49,593 nucleotides of DNA, taken from Scytalidium lignicola (Eukaryota > Ascomycota > Leotiomycetes). The first letter of the stretch is position 1. Each line of letters starts with the position of its first letter. Below the pieces are notes generated by a model that saw nothing but the letters and a program-made list of their open reading frames with translations, did not search any database and was not told the DNA's origin. Shown here piece after piece: positions 1 to 12,342 of the stretch. The stretch covers positions 1-49,593 of the forward strand of contig NCSJ02000316.1 in assembly GCA_002812745.2 (NCBI GenBank), written 5' to 3'. The translations under genes were made by a program, and so were the position numbers.

Positions 1-296
1 TGTCATCGAAGCACTAAAAATTAATGTAAAAGTACCTTAAATCCTATACAAAAACAAGTGTAAAAACACTTAAACCATAAAACAAAATGTTATAAGTATA
101 ATACTTAAACTTAAAATGGGAAATTTATCAATTCTAAACAATTGATTTCAGATTTAATAAATTTATAAACTTTATATATTTGACTAAATTCAAAGCTTTT
201 ATAAAGTTGTCAACTATTATATTTACAGTAAAAACATAATTCAAAATGATCTCTTTTAATTGTACNTTTTTTATGTATAAAGTAATATCTAATATT
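1..296. other. AT-rich tract, no gene seen
   Basis: AT-rich sequence without an open frame of useful length. It precedes the first LTR and looks like RIP-degraded repeat DNA. I see no recognisable element in it. Confidence 0.5.
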
Positions 297-654
297 TGTT
301 ATGGATTTAACTTAACAAGCTGATTGGTATAAGCTTAAGGCTTGATACATATCAGAGTGTATATAAAGAACTTAGTAATTATGTAACTTGGTTAGGACTT
401 GAAGGACTTAAGGGGTTTAAAAGGTCTATGGACTTGTAAGACTTAAGAGGTCTAACAAGTCTAGATGGATTTCATTATCTATATAAGCATATTGTAAGAA
501 CATAAGAGTAGACTTCTTATGTTTAACTTAAATACATTATTAGATCTTATCCTTAACTTAATTGTTTACTTAAAGTATCTTTTGTTTTTATTGTCCTTGA
601 ACATCTACCTTATTCTTAGCTATCCAGTAATCTGGATAACATAGTTTTATAACA
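297..654 (+). repeat. LTR of a Ty3/gypsy-like element (copy 1)
   Basis: A 358-base block that starts TGTTAT and ends ATAACA. It matches, in opposite orientation, the two LTRs of the minus-strand element at 5,193-5,548 and 12,001-12,342. Shared words include the segment around TAACAAGCTGATTGGT and the CCAG-N-CTGG motif near the far end. The gag relic that follows is in the same orientation, so this is the 5' LTR of a second, truncated copy. Confidence 0.8.
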
Positions 655-1860
655 TTTTAAACATTATCTATCTTGATGAATTAAGATTTGAAAATAAATA
701 TATTAATAGATAATAACAATAATAAACAACAACCTGAAGAAGGTTCTGAAGAAGGCTTTGAAGAAGAATCTAAGAAGGAATTTAAAAAGGGATTTGAGAA
801 AAGTTTAGAAGATAGTTCTAAAGAAGACTAAGGTAAGGACTAGACTATTGAAGAGATTAATATCTAAGAAGGAATATTAGAAGAAGTTGTTATATTACTA
901 AAGTAATATATTAAGTTAACNAAAAAAATCAACTATTAAAGAATTGTTTAAAGTTACAAGAAAGAAACTAATACCTTTATTACTTAAATCTAACTTAAAA
1001 CTAATTTTAATACCAAGAGCTTTAAGTCTAGACTTAAATCTAGATTTTGAACTAAAGAACAATGTTGAACAAATCCTAATAATAACACTTAAAGAAGTTA
1101 AGATCATTAGACTAAACTTGTTTTATAAGGACAAAAAGAAGTTAAAAGTATATTTAGTATAAACAAGAACTTATTTAGTGTTGAATAATCAATTATTACT
1201 TAAAGACATGTATAAAGTTCTATAAGTATTAACATACTTAAAAAAGGTAGTTAAAACTTGGTTTTAACCTTTTAAGGATAAGTAGTTTATAATAAATAGA
1301 GAAATAAAGAAACAAGAAGTAATTAACATCATTATAAATTAAGTCAACTATACAGAAAAGCTTAAATACTTGTATGGAGATGTTAATAAGAAAAGGAATA
1401 TTAAGAGATGACTAACTTACCTTAAACAAACTAAAAGCTTAAGTAAATATATAATATTTTATTATCAGTATATAATATTAATCAACTAAGGAGAAGAAGT
1501 ATACATACATCAATATAAGATTAACTTAAAGGACTTTATCAAGGAGGAATTATACTAACAACTTATAATCATTACATTTAATGCCCTTGTTAACTTGTTT
1601 ATTAAAATCAAGAATAAGCAATATAAGATAAGCTTGGACAAAAAGGATAGATCTTACTTTAATAAAAGGAAGACTAACAAAAAGAAAGATTGTAAAAATC
1701 CTGTAAAATTAAATATTATAAAGAAGAGGAAAACCTTTAAAAGGAAAGGAAAGAAGTACTTTGAAAGGAGAAGTAAAAAGAAGAATTCCTTTAGAATCTC
1801 CTTTAAAGAACTTGATAAGAGAAGAAAAAACAAGTTATATTTTNAAGTATAAACTTCTTG
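655..1860 (+). pseudogene. RIP-degraded gag of retroelement copy 1
   Basis: Stop-riddled plus-strand frames read as a Ty3/gypsy gag. An acidic Glu-rich start lies at about 720-830. The capsid-like part includes YGDVNKKRN near 1,370 and LKDFIKEELY near 1,530. A basic region at 1,595-1,852 is very similar to the gag of the minus-strand element (10,639-11,064). The copy breaks off at about 1,860, where the zinc knuckle should follow, and no pol was found after it. Codon content is extremely AT-rich, as expected after RIP. An N interrupts the frame at about 1,844. Confidence 0.7.
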
Positions 1861-1924
1861 AATATATAATAAACTATATATTAACTTTTTTTAAATTAAA
1901 TTATTATAATATATAAAATATATG

Positions 1925-2112
1925 TTGGTAGAATAGCGGTTACGTACACGTGATATTCACGTGCCCCTGTAAGCTAGTCCCGATTAGGTAGTGGGAACGA
2001 GCGAAGCTCCTACAGCTTCGCTCTCCCACCCCTAATCGTACAACAACCATGGAATAGCACAACGAGTATATTACGTATAATTGCGTACCGTACTTCGTGC
2101 TACAGGTGAACC
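1925..2112. repeat. GC-rich foldback patch with nested hairpins
   Basis: An island of near-normal base composition in AT-rich DNA. A stem-loop covers 1981-2038: CGATTAGG pairs with CCTAATCG (1981-1988 / 2031-2038), TGGGA with TCCCA (1992-1996 / 2024-2028) and GAGCGAAGCT with AGCTTCGCTC (1999-2008 / 2014-2023), with a 5-base loop. Just upstream, CACGTG occurs twice around a 5-base spacer (1947-1963). No coding potential was seen. It could be a small foldback transposon or the end of a larger one. Confidence 0.6.
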
Positions 2113-4308
2113 GACAATATAAATATTGTAAAATTTTATATAAAATAATTAAAAAAAGGTAATATATATATTTAAATATATAATATTTATTAATATATTC
2201 AATAAAAAATCGTAAATTATTAATAGTTATATTATTATAACAGTTTGATTTTTTGAANTTTTNTGAAAAAAAAAGTTAATGTACAAAGCTCTTTTCATGA
2301 AAAAACAAGCTAAATGTACATATAACAGTATTGTCTTACTTGTCTGAGCAAGAACAACCAGAGCATGTCAACTATGTTAAGTCACTTCATTAACTCTTTA
2401 CTACTTTGTTATTAATATCTTCATCTTTATTATATGGTTAATTTGGTAAGTAATATATTGTAAAGTGTCTTTACATGTTATTAACAAATTACTACAGTGT
2501 TATCTGCAAAGTCTACTAATTAATTTACAAGGACGAAAAATACATTAAATATCAAATGATTTGATAATCAACAACTTTGGATTTATAATTACAAAAACTA
2601 ACATTCAAGATAGTTTGTTGTACAGTTGTAGCTTATATAATCATGAGAATAATCTTAGTATATAAGAATATCAAAGTTCAAGTTAACAAGATTATAGCTA
2701 ACTTAGAAGTTGAGAATACTAAAAGTTATAAAATTAAAATTATAAGAATTAACTATACTATATATGTTAAAACAATCAAATCAATGTTATTAATTATACT
2801 AAGTTTAAAAGAAGTTAAAATATCATAAGTTCTCTTATAAGCATTGATCAAATATACATTAAAATATATACTAATCAAAGAAATTGTCTTAAAAATTGAA
2901 GATTTAAGGTATAAAGCAGAATATATAATTATTGCTTAAGATTAAGTTGTTGATATTAAGGAAGCAGATGAACAAAGAGCTTTGTATATCATAGAATAGA
3001 AGATAAGTTTGTATTATTCTAGTGTTATTATTATACTCATTGTTGTTATAAGCTTGTTTTTAACAAGTATAAGNTTTTTATTTAAACTTTTAAATATAAT
3101 TATATATTAAAGTTGTGTTATACATTATAGTAATAATAATCTTTAGACATTAATTTCATTATAAGGCTTTTCTGGTATTCTAAAGAAGGAGGTTTAACAT
3201 ATCTTTATTAACATCCTTTAATATAATATTATTATTTATTAACTTTTTGTATAGTGTTAAGACTTCAAATTATATTAATGTTACTTTATTTGAATTTTAT
3301 AATATTTTCTTGTGTTATTATTAGAAGAAGACTCTTGAAATTCATTATTATATAATAATTAATCTTATCATTATCTTCATTTATAACTTTGATATCAAAG
3401 ATAGTTGAAATGCTTATTGGAAATTTTAAAAAAGAGAGAATTATTATAATAACAATAAACAAACTTTAGATTAAAGATTATATTATTGTTAATCTTAATG
3501 ATATTATTTTGATTAATAGAAAGATTGTTAATGGATATGGTAATATTACAAAGATTCATGTTATTAGAGAAATTCTATTAATACTCAAATTTAAAGAAAG
3601 TTATATCTTTGTTAATTTTACAAATCATAATGTATATCTTGTTATTGAAATAACTTAAACAGAATAGTTAACATAATTACAACATACATTATAACTTATA
3701 ATAGATAAGAATATNAAAAAAGAAAAGTATACAAATGTTAATGGATTTTCTAATTACTTGATTTGTCTTGTTCATTTTAGTTATTATAATCTTTATATTT
3801 ATTAAAACCTATTAGTTTAAAGTAACCTTATAGTTGAAAGCTTTTTACAGAGTAATAATTATAGTGTGATATACTTGCCTTTGTGTATTTAACTTAGTAT
3901 CTTTTATTATAATCATAATTAACTTAAGCAAATTCTTATTTTATAAAATTTATTATATGTATAATTAACAATAACTTGTTAAGCAGATTTTGCCTTCAAC
4001 AAAAGCATTCTTATAAAAGGTAATAGTCAATCTATTAAGGCTATTACTTATACTTGCATTATTCTATTTAATACTAGAACATTTACAACAGAAGAACTAT
4101 TTATTATAAGAGTAGAATAAGCTTTATATTAAGAGACTTTTATAAGTTTAAAGTTTGGTTAGTAATTAACTTTATTAATTATAAAATAAAGATTAAAGTA
4201 CTTAATCATTTAAGTTATTGCATTTGAAGCTTGTTAATAGTTAGTGTAATTACAAAGGAAGAGTATATACTTGAATAGAATAATGAAAAGTGTTAAAGTA
4301 GTCAGTTT
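2113..4308. other. AT-rich degraded repeat DNA, no intact gene
   Basis: About 2.2 kb of very AT-rich sequence with no open frame longer than about 60 codons. Stretches near 3,470-3,700 read weakly like retrotransposon polyprotein with many stops, but I could not assign a family. It is most simply RIP-degraded transposon sequence. Confidence 0.5.
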
Positions 4309-4619
4309 TAGACTGGCCGGACCGTTGCATCGGACCGTGGTCCCGTCCGGACGAGACCGTAAGCCACACGGTCTCGTCCGCAAAAATTTAAGCGAGACCG
4401 TAAGCTACACGGTTCGGTTTCAGTTTTTTGAGACCGAACCATGAAACGGTCTCCATTTTTTGGTCGGACCAGACTGTAGTCTCACGGTATGGTCTCAAAA
4501 TTTGANCTTCAGACCGTAGACTGTACGGTCTGGTCTCAAAATTTTGGCTTCAGACCGTGGTCTGTACGGTCCCCACAAAACCCACGGTCTGGTCCGGTCT
4601 GGACCGATCGGCCAGTCTA
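4309..4619. mobile_element. Non-autonomous DNA element (MITE-like) made of ACGGTCTC/GAGACCGT palindromes
   Basis: A 311-base GC-rich block in AT-rich DNA. It begins TAGACTGGCCG and ends with the inverted form (near-identical 11-base termini, with GGACC continuing on one side and GGTCC on the other). The interior repeats GAGACCGT, ACGGTCTC, AGACCGT and ACGGTCT many times on both strands, giving several possible hairpins (for example around 4,350-4,380 and 4,395-4,460). No open frame was seen. No clear target-site duplication was found: the flanks read GTCAGTTT and TCCTAAAC. It appears to have escaped RIP. Confidence 0.6.
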
Positions 4620-5192
4620 TCCTAAACTATTTAGACTATCCTTAAGCTTTAATAAGAGTAGACTGTAAGATTATAAGGATAACTGTTAATCAAGAAGTTA
4701 AATGAGTTATACAGCTTATACTAGCATTCAAAGCTTACAACAGCTTTTAAGCATTAGTTTTACTCTTGAAGAAAGACTTTTATTATAAAGATTTAACAAT
4801 TAGCCAATATAATCAAAGCTCCTCTTGATGAAAAGGTGTACAATACAATAGTATTACAATTAAAAAGTAAGTATAAACAAGTTAAAGCATTATTAAGTAA
4901 AGTTATAAATGCTTTAAAAAGGGTATAATATAATTATAACTTTTAAAAGTAGATTTATATATATATAAATATTTTAAGAATTAATTAAGCTTAACTTAAT
5001 TTATTTGGCTAATTAAAAGTTGTTATACAAAGTTATAAAGTAAAGTATAAGTTAAATAAATATTATATTACAAGTTAAGTACTTGAAATTAAGCTTAACA
5101 TTGTTATACATTCAACTTTATTATGAATTACTTTAAAATTGAATATAAGTTAAGTTATAACCTTAATAATAAACTACTTTAATATTAAACAT
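4620..5192. other. AT-rich tract, no gene seen
   Basis: AT-rich sequence between the MITE-like element and the LTR element. Only short frames are present, consistent with mutated repeat DNA. Confidence 0.4.
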
Positions 5193-5548
5193 TATTACAA
5201 AACTACACTATCCAGGTTACTGGATAACAAGGGTAAGGTAGATGTTCAGGGACAATGGAAACATGTAACACTTCAGCAAGTGACTAAGTCAAAGGTAGAA
5301 TCTAGTAATGCATTTAAGTTGAACATAAGGAGTTTACTCTCATGTTCTTACAATGTGCTTATATAGATAATGAAATCTAACTAGACTTCTTGGACCTCAC
5401 AGGTCTTATAAGTCTATAAACCCCTTGGACCCCTCAAGTCCCCTAGGTCTCAATCATGTTACATAATTGCTAGGTTCTCTATATACACTTTGCTGTGTAT
5501 CAAGCCTTAGGCTTATACTAATTAGCTTGTTAGGTTAAATCCATAACA
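5193..5548 (-). repeat. 3' LTR of the chromovirus
   Basis: About 356 bases, similar to 12,001-12,342: both share the words around CCAGG-CACTGG-like motifs, GGTAGATGTTCAGGGACAA and the CTTATATAGATAATGAAATC stretch. The outer end reads ATAACA (5,543-5,548 on plus, TGTTAT on minus). The left end is blurred by mutation, so that boundary is approximate. The two LTRs differ at many C/T and G/A sites. Confidence 0.75.
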
Positions 5549-5639
5549 TTATCCCTTTTTTGCTTTAGTGTTGCTTTAATACTTAACTATTGTTATGAAT
5601 AATCTTGTTACTTGTCAATTCATTCTTCCTTTCTAACAT

Positions 5640-6150
5640 GTTACCAAAACACTTGTATTCTGATGACATTGTTCTAGAAGAAAAGGGAAGATCAAAGAAA
5701 TACCAAGAAGTATTAGACTTAGGGGATTACATAACAAAGTACAATATTGAAATGTCCCTTTATGGTTTTTGTGTGTGAAATGGTTTGACTTGCTTGATGG
5801 TTTCTGAATCTAACTGTTGTAGTAAATGCGTCTGGTGGAAGTGTAAGTACAAGATCAAGGGTATTCTTATAACCTCTTAGAAGACCCTTGATAAGGAGGA
5901 GGCTTGTCTTAAGGCTAAGGAGGAGAAGGTTACTTAGGCCATAGCTAAGAATATAGCCTGTCTTACTTGTCTTCGTAAACAAAAGAAGTTCTTTTGTAAA
6001 TATACTAGCAAGATAATCTACTATAGACTTTCTTCTTTGGACAAGTTAGATGTTGTAAAAGAGAAAGAGAGGCAAGAGAAGTTATTTGAAGAGTTGTGTT
6101 CTGCTAACTTAAGCAAGGCTTCTTTCTCTGTTATTAACTTTTTCTTTTTN
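5640..6150 (+). pseudogene. Antisense Cys-rich/coiled-coil reading frame inside the chromovirus
   Basis: Opposite in strand to gag-pol, between the chromodomain and the 3' LTR, a plus-strand frame runs from about 5,640 to 6,150 with a few stops. It shows a short Cys-rich part (CSKCVWWKCK near 5,818, with further Cys before it), then a charged, probably coiled-coil part containing LDKEEA, LRKQKKF, LSSLDKLD and EKERQEKL. Its stops (TAG, TGA) fit CAG, CGA or TGG codons changed by RIP. The clean heptad-like charge pattern suggests it was once a real protein. I do not know its function. It is more GC-rich than the pol region beside it. Confidence 0.5.
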
Positions 6151-6189
6151 CAACCTTATGATTTTATTGCCTAGAAATCTATTCTAAGA

Positions 6190-9100
6190 TAAGCTTAATG
6201 ATATACCTTTAGTAACTTCTTACAGCTTATGAGATTAGAAATAAATTCTTATCTATTCTTATTCTTTGGATATCTTATTCATTTAATTAAGTATTGTAAT
6301 TTCTTATAATATACTTTATAACTAATGATTTTCTTAACTTTATATTCTTTTTCTAGATTAACTTCTTTTAACATTAATGTTTGAACATTCTTAAGTATTA
6401 GTTTAAGAAGTAAAACATAAAAGACAAGATATATCTTAACCATTGTTAATAATTTCAATTTATATGTTAAAGGTTTATAAACTTCTTTGATTTTATATAA
6501 TCTTATCTTTACCTAGTCTAATTTATTACTTGATCTTGTTGTTTTAATATTTTTTCTAAGAAGATAAACTTTATCCTCTTTTTTGTATACTAATTCTATT
6601 AAATGTCTATGATTATAATACTTTTTCATTCTTTCCTTAGTATATTAAAGTGAGTTTCTGATCTTTTCTTGTATTTCTTCCATTTGCTTTACATAGATCT
6701 CTGTTGATTTACTTGTAAATTCTAATTCTAGTCTAATATGGAATCCTTCTAGTTCTTATCCATAATTCACATAAAATAAAGTGATCTTGGTTGATTTATA
6801 TAGTATACCATTGTATAACATTTCTACTATCAACAAGTAGTCAACTTAATTGTCCTAATCATAATTGACATAACATCTTAGATATTCCTCTAACTATGTG
6901 TTCAAACATTTTATTTGCTTATTAGTCTGTAAATACTATATTATTGACAATTTCCTTTTAACTTCTATTCTTATTGTTAATATTTCTCAAAACTTAAATA
7001 TAAATCTTATATTTCTATCAAAGATGATTTGTTTTAGTACTCCTTATTAAGATACTACTCTTCATAAGAATATATTAACTACTTCTTTCACTTCTCAAGT
7101 CTCCTTGAACAGTTCAAAGATTATAAACTTAGTATAATGTTTAGTTATTACAAAGATAAAGTTATACTTGACCTTTGTTATATAATCTGTAAAAACTAAT
7201 AGTTTTATGATAAAATCCTATCTAATTAACTCTTATAAATTATCAAGTATTTATATAAGGTATAATTGACTTTAAAGCTTCCTTTTTAGATTCTTAGCCT
7301 TCTTATAGATTTTATATTCTATGATTACTTTCTTAACTATTGATTATAGTTTCATAATAAAGTAATCCTTATTAATTTGATAATAATATCAAGTTACTCT
7401 TATATGTTTATTATATAACAAGTTATACTATTCTTTGACAAACTCTTCTGTTAGTTTTGTTAGTATATATAACCTTTTGTTTTTNATACTAAAGGTTCTT
7501 AATTTTCTCTTATTTACCTTTGGTCATGTCTGGTAAAGTATTCTTTGCTCTTTCCCTTTTAATTACTTCATTGATTTGATCAACTTAATACTTGTTTTTA
7601 ATTGTTATAATAATTATAAGTTATTCTTTATTATATACTAAGAATTTACTTTTATCTTTCTTTAATATAAGTTCATTTTCTTCTTTCTTTTTNAACTAAG
7701 TACTTAAGCTTCTGACTTAGAATATCTGCTCTTTTATTATCTTTACCCTTAATGTAAGTAATCTTGAAATTATACTTAGATAGTTTTTNCTGCTTATTAT
7801 ACTTGTCTTGTATTTAATTACTTAATTGTTATAAAGTATTAGAGGTTATAATAATCTGAAAGTATATCAATTGTTTTGTTAGATCTAATAATATACACTT
7901 TCTAGTACTTTAAAGCTTTTACAATGGTTAACATTTCCTTATTTAATGTTTAATAATTTCTTTTTGTAATATTCAGTTTCCTTGACCAGAATACTAATAG
8001 TACTTAGTAATATTGTTTATTAATTTACTGTGATTATGATAACATCATTCTTAATGCTATATCAAAAGCATTAGTTTCAATTTTTATTTCTCTCTCTAGA
8101 TTAAAGATTCTTAAGAAACTTCTTTTTATAAAGGCATCTTTAATACTTTAAAATACTTCTTTTGCAATGTTATTCTATTCATAAGTTTGATTTTTCTTCA
8201 TGAGTTCAGTTAATAGTATAAAGATTCTAAAATAGTTTTTTACAAATCTTTGATAATAGTTAGTCAATCTTAAGAAATTCTATAATTATTTAACTGTCTT
8301 AAATGCTTCTTATTCTTTGATTGACTGAATCTTATCATTAAGGGTTTTTATCCTTTTTCCAAAAATACAATATCCTAAGAATTGAACTTGTTCTTTATAA
8401 AACTTACATTTTACTAGTTTGTAGTATAATCTTACCTCTTATAACACTTTTAGAATAAGCTTGATATACTCTTTATATTCTTCAATATTCTTTAAGTATA
8501 TGATTATATTGTCAAGATATACCATTATGAATTTCTTTAAATATTTCTTTAATATTCGGTTTATCATTCTTTGTTATATTGTTAAAGTATTAGTTATACT
8601 AAATGTTATTATTAATAGCTTAAATAATCTGTATTTTNATTCGAATAGTAGCTTTCTACTTATTATCTCTCTTAATCTTAACCAGATTAAATATTAATTA
8701 CAAGTTTAACTTAGTGAATATGATAACTTCTTTTAACTTGTCCATCATTGAATTTATCAATGGTAAAAGGTATTAGTCTTTCTTAATTTTACTATTAAAG
8801 TGTTTGTAGTTATTATAAGGTTATCCTAATAGATTATCTTCTTTCTTTGCATAATGTAATAATGCTTTAACTTTGTTATAACCTTCTTTGTACAGACTTC
8901 TAAGTACTATTTTCTTGAATAACTATTTCTTTATCACTTTATCCTTAGTAAGTGTTATCTGATAAATTAATCTATAAGTTAGTTTAAACTCTTCTTTAAG
9001 CTTTATCTTATAATCTTATAGTTTATACTTAAGTAAGGCTAAATCATCAAGTCTTTTTGTGAATAACTTTAACTATTTATAATATTCCTCAAGAATATAT

Positions 9101-9900
9101 TTTATAATCTTGTTAACATAAATAACTCTTAAGGATATAATCTTCTCTAAGAAGATAATCATACTTATTCTTCAATCAATTATCAGATTATACTTCTTCA
9201 TCTATTCAATTCTTAATATGACTTGATATATTCTTAACTTTGTAATATCAAAAGATATCTTTTCTTAATAACTTTCATTATACTTCATATCTAAGTTCTA
9301 AGTTTGAATGTCAATATACTTTTAAATCTTAGTATTATTTACTAATAATATCAGATAACTGTTATCCTTGACTCTTATATTAAGTCTAAGTCATTTTATA
9401 ACTTGTTTATTAATAAAGTTTTTTTTTAACTCTTGAATTAATCAAAGCCCTTACTTACTTTTTATACAATTTTATATTTATATATAATAAACTTTTACTA
9501 TTCATAGAATAAAAGTTAATATTTCTAGTATTATCAACTGATATATTATCTCTGATCTCTAGATCTTCAATGTTTTNCTTTTAATTCCTCGAATAATATT
9601 ACTTACCTTTTACTAAGATTTCTTAACCTTAGTCTATTTAAGCTTTTATTATTTATGAATATGTATACATCTTATACTCATTCTACTATTTTATTCCTAA
9701 AGCACTTCCTTATCTTAGTGATAAAGATATCATTTTCTATAAGAATTCTTTTTGTAGAATTCAAAGAGTACATTACTACTTCCTGGTTAAACTATTAATT
9801 GATTCTCTATATTAATTCATCTTCTCCTAATAACATAATAAGTACTTCTAAAGGTAGTAAATCTTCTTCTAGTTCATTAACTGTAGATAATGCTTTTACA
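6190..9900 (-). pseudogene. Chromovirus pol relic: protease, RT, RNase H, integrase, chromodomain
   Basis: Motifs on the minus strand, 5' to 3': protease ALINSRVKKNFIN near 9,440-9,400 (family form ALIDSGA); reverse transcriptase FIMVYLDNIIIY near 8,535-8,500 (family YLDD, second Asp read as Asn); RNase H start ETNAFDIAL near 8,075-8,045; integrase core QIIFDRNIRFIFKF near 7,035-6,995, followed by the RLxQ-type acidic region with EEYLRCYVNYDQDN near 6,895-6,850; chromodomain KEYKVKKIISYKVYYKK and LQYLIK-stop-IRYP near 6,350-6,260, where Trp is expected at the stop. No frame is intact. The D-to-N changes and lost Trp/Gln codons fit G-to-A and C-to-T mutation. Confidence 0.8.
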
Positions 9901-10638
9901 TCTTAATTAGCTGGTTTAACAACGATTTCAACTGGTTCTCTTTGTTCTTACTAGACATAGTATTATTTAGCTTCAAGTAGTTGTTTTACTAATTTTCTTA
10001 AACCTTAAATTTCTTCATATTAAGTTTTTNACTTCTGCTTAGTCTTGTTAGTAAGTTATTATCAGAAGTCCTTCTAATTACAAGTTGTATTGTCCTCATA
10101 AGACATGGCTTAATCCTTCTTTTATTATTATCCAGGCATCTTCAAGCATTTGATCAAAGTCATCTTAAATCCAAGTTCTTTCTATAAGCAAGAGGAATTT
10201 GCATGTTCTCTTCTTTATGATGATACTCTAGAGGTTAGTCTTATAGACTAAAGCCAAATCTCCTAGATCAAGTTCACATACCTCAACAATTGCTTCTTCT
10301 TATTATATAATCCTGAAGAGCTAGCTTTTGTCCAAGATCTCTTATCCTCTTAACCTTCTTATACTAATCATAAGATAATACTTCAAGACTAATAATTCCT
10401 TAGAAATAGGATATTACTCTGTTAGTATGATTTTGAAGTCTAACAGTATAATCATCCAAATTCCATTAACTCTTGGAATTGATCTTTATCTACTTTAGTC
10501 TCTGATTTAGTTGTTATCTTAAGAGTATCTTTTACATTGAGTTCTTGTTATAAGTACAAAATTTGTTTTAAGGATACTTGTTATTACTATCTTGTCTATA
10601 TCAATCTCCATGATAAGATATAGTATAATTACCAAGTC

Positions 10639-11940
10639 TTAATAAACTTCTTCTTCTAATGAATTTCCTTTTTTGTCCTTGGAGTCCTCATCTTCTGAAG
10701 ATTCTGATAGGATATTCATAATTCTTAGGATTCTTATAATATTAACTTTAATTAACATACTTAACTTGTTGTCCTTCTTATAAGTATTCATTATATGTCC
10801 AAGAAGTCTACACTTAAAACATAACTTGTTTTTTCTTCTCTTGTCAAGTTCTTTAAAGAAGATTCTAAAGGAATTCCTCTTTTTGCTTTTTCCTTCAAAG
10901 TACTTCTTTCCTTTTCCTTTAAAAGTCTTCTTCTTTTTCATAACATTTAACTTTATAAGGTTTCCTTGATCCTTCTTATTGTTAGTCTTTCTTCTGTTAA
11001 AGTAAGATCTTCCTTTCTTATCCAAGATCATTTTATATTGTTCATTTTCAATCTTAATAAACAAATCAACAAGAATATTAAATGTAATAACTATAAGTTG
11101 TTAGTATAATTCTTCTTTGATAAAGTCCTTCAATCTAGTCTAATACTAATGTATATATGCCTCTTCTCTCTAGTTAACTGATATTATGTACTGTTGATAA
11201 AGCATTATATATTCACTAAGAGTTTTAATTTATCTAAGATAAGCTAATTATCTCTCAATGTTCCTTTTCTTGTCAATATCATTATACAAACATTTAAGTT
11301 CTCTTGTATAGTTTTCTTAACTTATAAGGATATTAATTATTTCTTAATTTGTTATTCTTCTATTCATTGTGAACTATTCATCCTTAAAGGGTTAAAATCA
11401 AGTTTTAATTACTCCTCTTAAGTATGTTAATACTTATAAAACCTTATACATGTTTCCTAACAATAAGTAATCATTCAGTATTAAATAAGTTCTAGTTTAA
11501 GCAAGATACACTTTAAACTTCTTTTTATCCTTATAAAATAAGTCTAATCTGATGATTTTAACTTCTTTTAAAGTTGCTATTAGAATTTGCTCAATATTAC
11601 TCTTTAGTTCAAAGTCTAGATCAAGGTCTGGACTTGGAGTTCTTAACATTTGAACTAGTTCTAAGTTAAGTTTAAGTAATAGAGATGTTAACTTTTTCCC
11701 TGAAGCTCTTGACGATTCTCTAACAATTAATCCTTCTGTTGACTTAGTAAGTTACTTTAGTAGTATAACAACTTTCTTTAACATTCCTTTTTAAATGTTA
11801 ATTTCCTTGATAATCTAATTCTTACCTTAGTCTTCTTCAGAGTTATCTTCTGAACTTTCCTCAGATACTTCCTCAGATTCCTCTTTAGATTCTTCTTCAA
11901 AGCCTTCCTTAGAACCTTCTTCAGGTCATTGTTCGTTGTT
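10639..11940 (-). pseudogene. Chromovirus gag relic with zinc knuckle
   Basis: The C-terminal 141 residues remain open (11,064 down to 10,639). They comprise a basic stretch, the knuckle CFKCRLLGHIMNTYKK (CX2CX4HX4C with the last Cys replaced) and an acidic tail, SSEDEDSKDK. Upstream, to about 11,940, the frame continues with many stops and begins with an acidic Glu/Ser-rich segment just inside the LTR. The same protein is found in copy 1 at 655-1,860. Gag would package element RNA. This copy cannot be functional. Confidence 0.75.
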
Positions 11941-12000
11941 GTTATCTACTGGTATGTTTATTTCCAAATCCTGATTTATCAAGGTAAGTAGTGTTCAAAA

Positions 12001-12342
12001 TGTTATAAAACTACATTATCCAGGTCACTGGATAGCAAGAATAAGGTAGATGTTCAGGGACAACGGAAATGTATAACACACAAGCAGGTGACTAAGTCAA
12101 AGGCAAGATCTAGTAATGCATTTAGGTTGAATACGAGGAGTCTTCTCTTATGTTCTTACAGTGTGCTTATATAGATAATGAAATCCAACTGGATCCTTTG
12201 GAGTCCTTGGAGTCTCCTGGAGTCCCCCAGGGATCCTAAGACTCCGTCATGTGACCTCTGATTGTTAGGTTCTCTATGTACACCTTCCGTGTACCAAGCC
12301 TCAGGCCTACACCAATCAGCTTGTTAGTTAAAACCCGTAACA
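12001..12342 (-). repeat. 5' LTR of the chromovirus
   Basis: 342 bases, TGTTAT at the inner left edge and GTAACA at 12,337-12,342 (TGTTAC at the minus-strand 5' end). It contains the same CCAG-N3-ACTGG, GTTCAGGGACAA and TATATAGATAATGAAATCC words as the other LTR, but is richer in G and C, so it is less mutated than the 3' LTR or copy 1. Confidence 0.8.

Larger units (their letters stand above)
5193..12342 (-). mobile_element. Ty3/gypsy chromovirus, near full length, RIP-degraded
   Basis: A 7.15 kb element on the minus strand, bounded by two related LTRs (5,193-5,548 and 12,001-12,342). Reading the minus strand from 12.0 kb downward the order is gag, protease, reverse transcriptase, RNase H, integrase, chromodomain. 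This is the Ty3/gypsy order with the chromodomain typical of chromoviruses. All frames carry many stops, and active-site Asp codons are changed to Asn (G-to-A), which fits RIP. Its left part also carries a plus-strand reading frame. The right LTR directly abuts the 5'-truncated Fot1-like transposon at 12,343, so it may have inserted into that transposon. I did not find a clear target-site duplication. Confidence 0.85.

Noticed and set aside
3470..3700. Copia-like polyprotein fragment
   Set aside because: The match is weak and stop-ridden, and I could not find a diagnostic motif.
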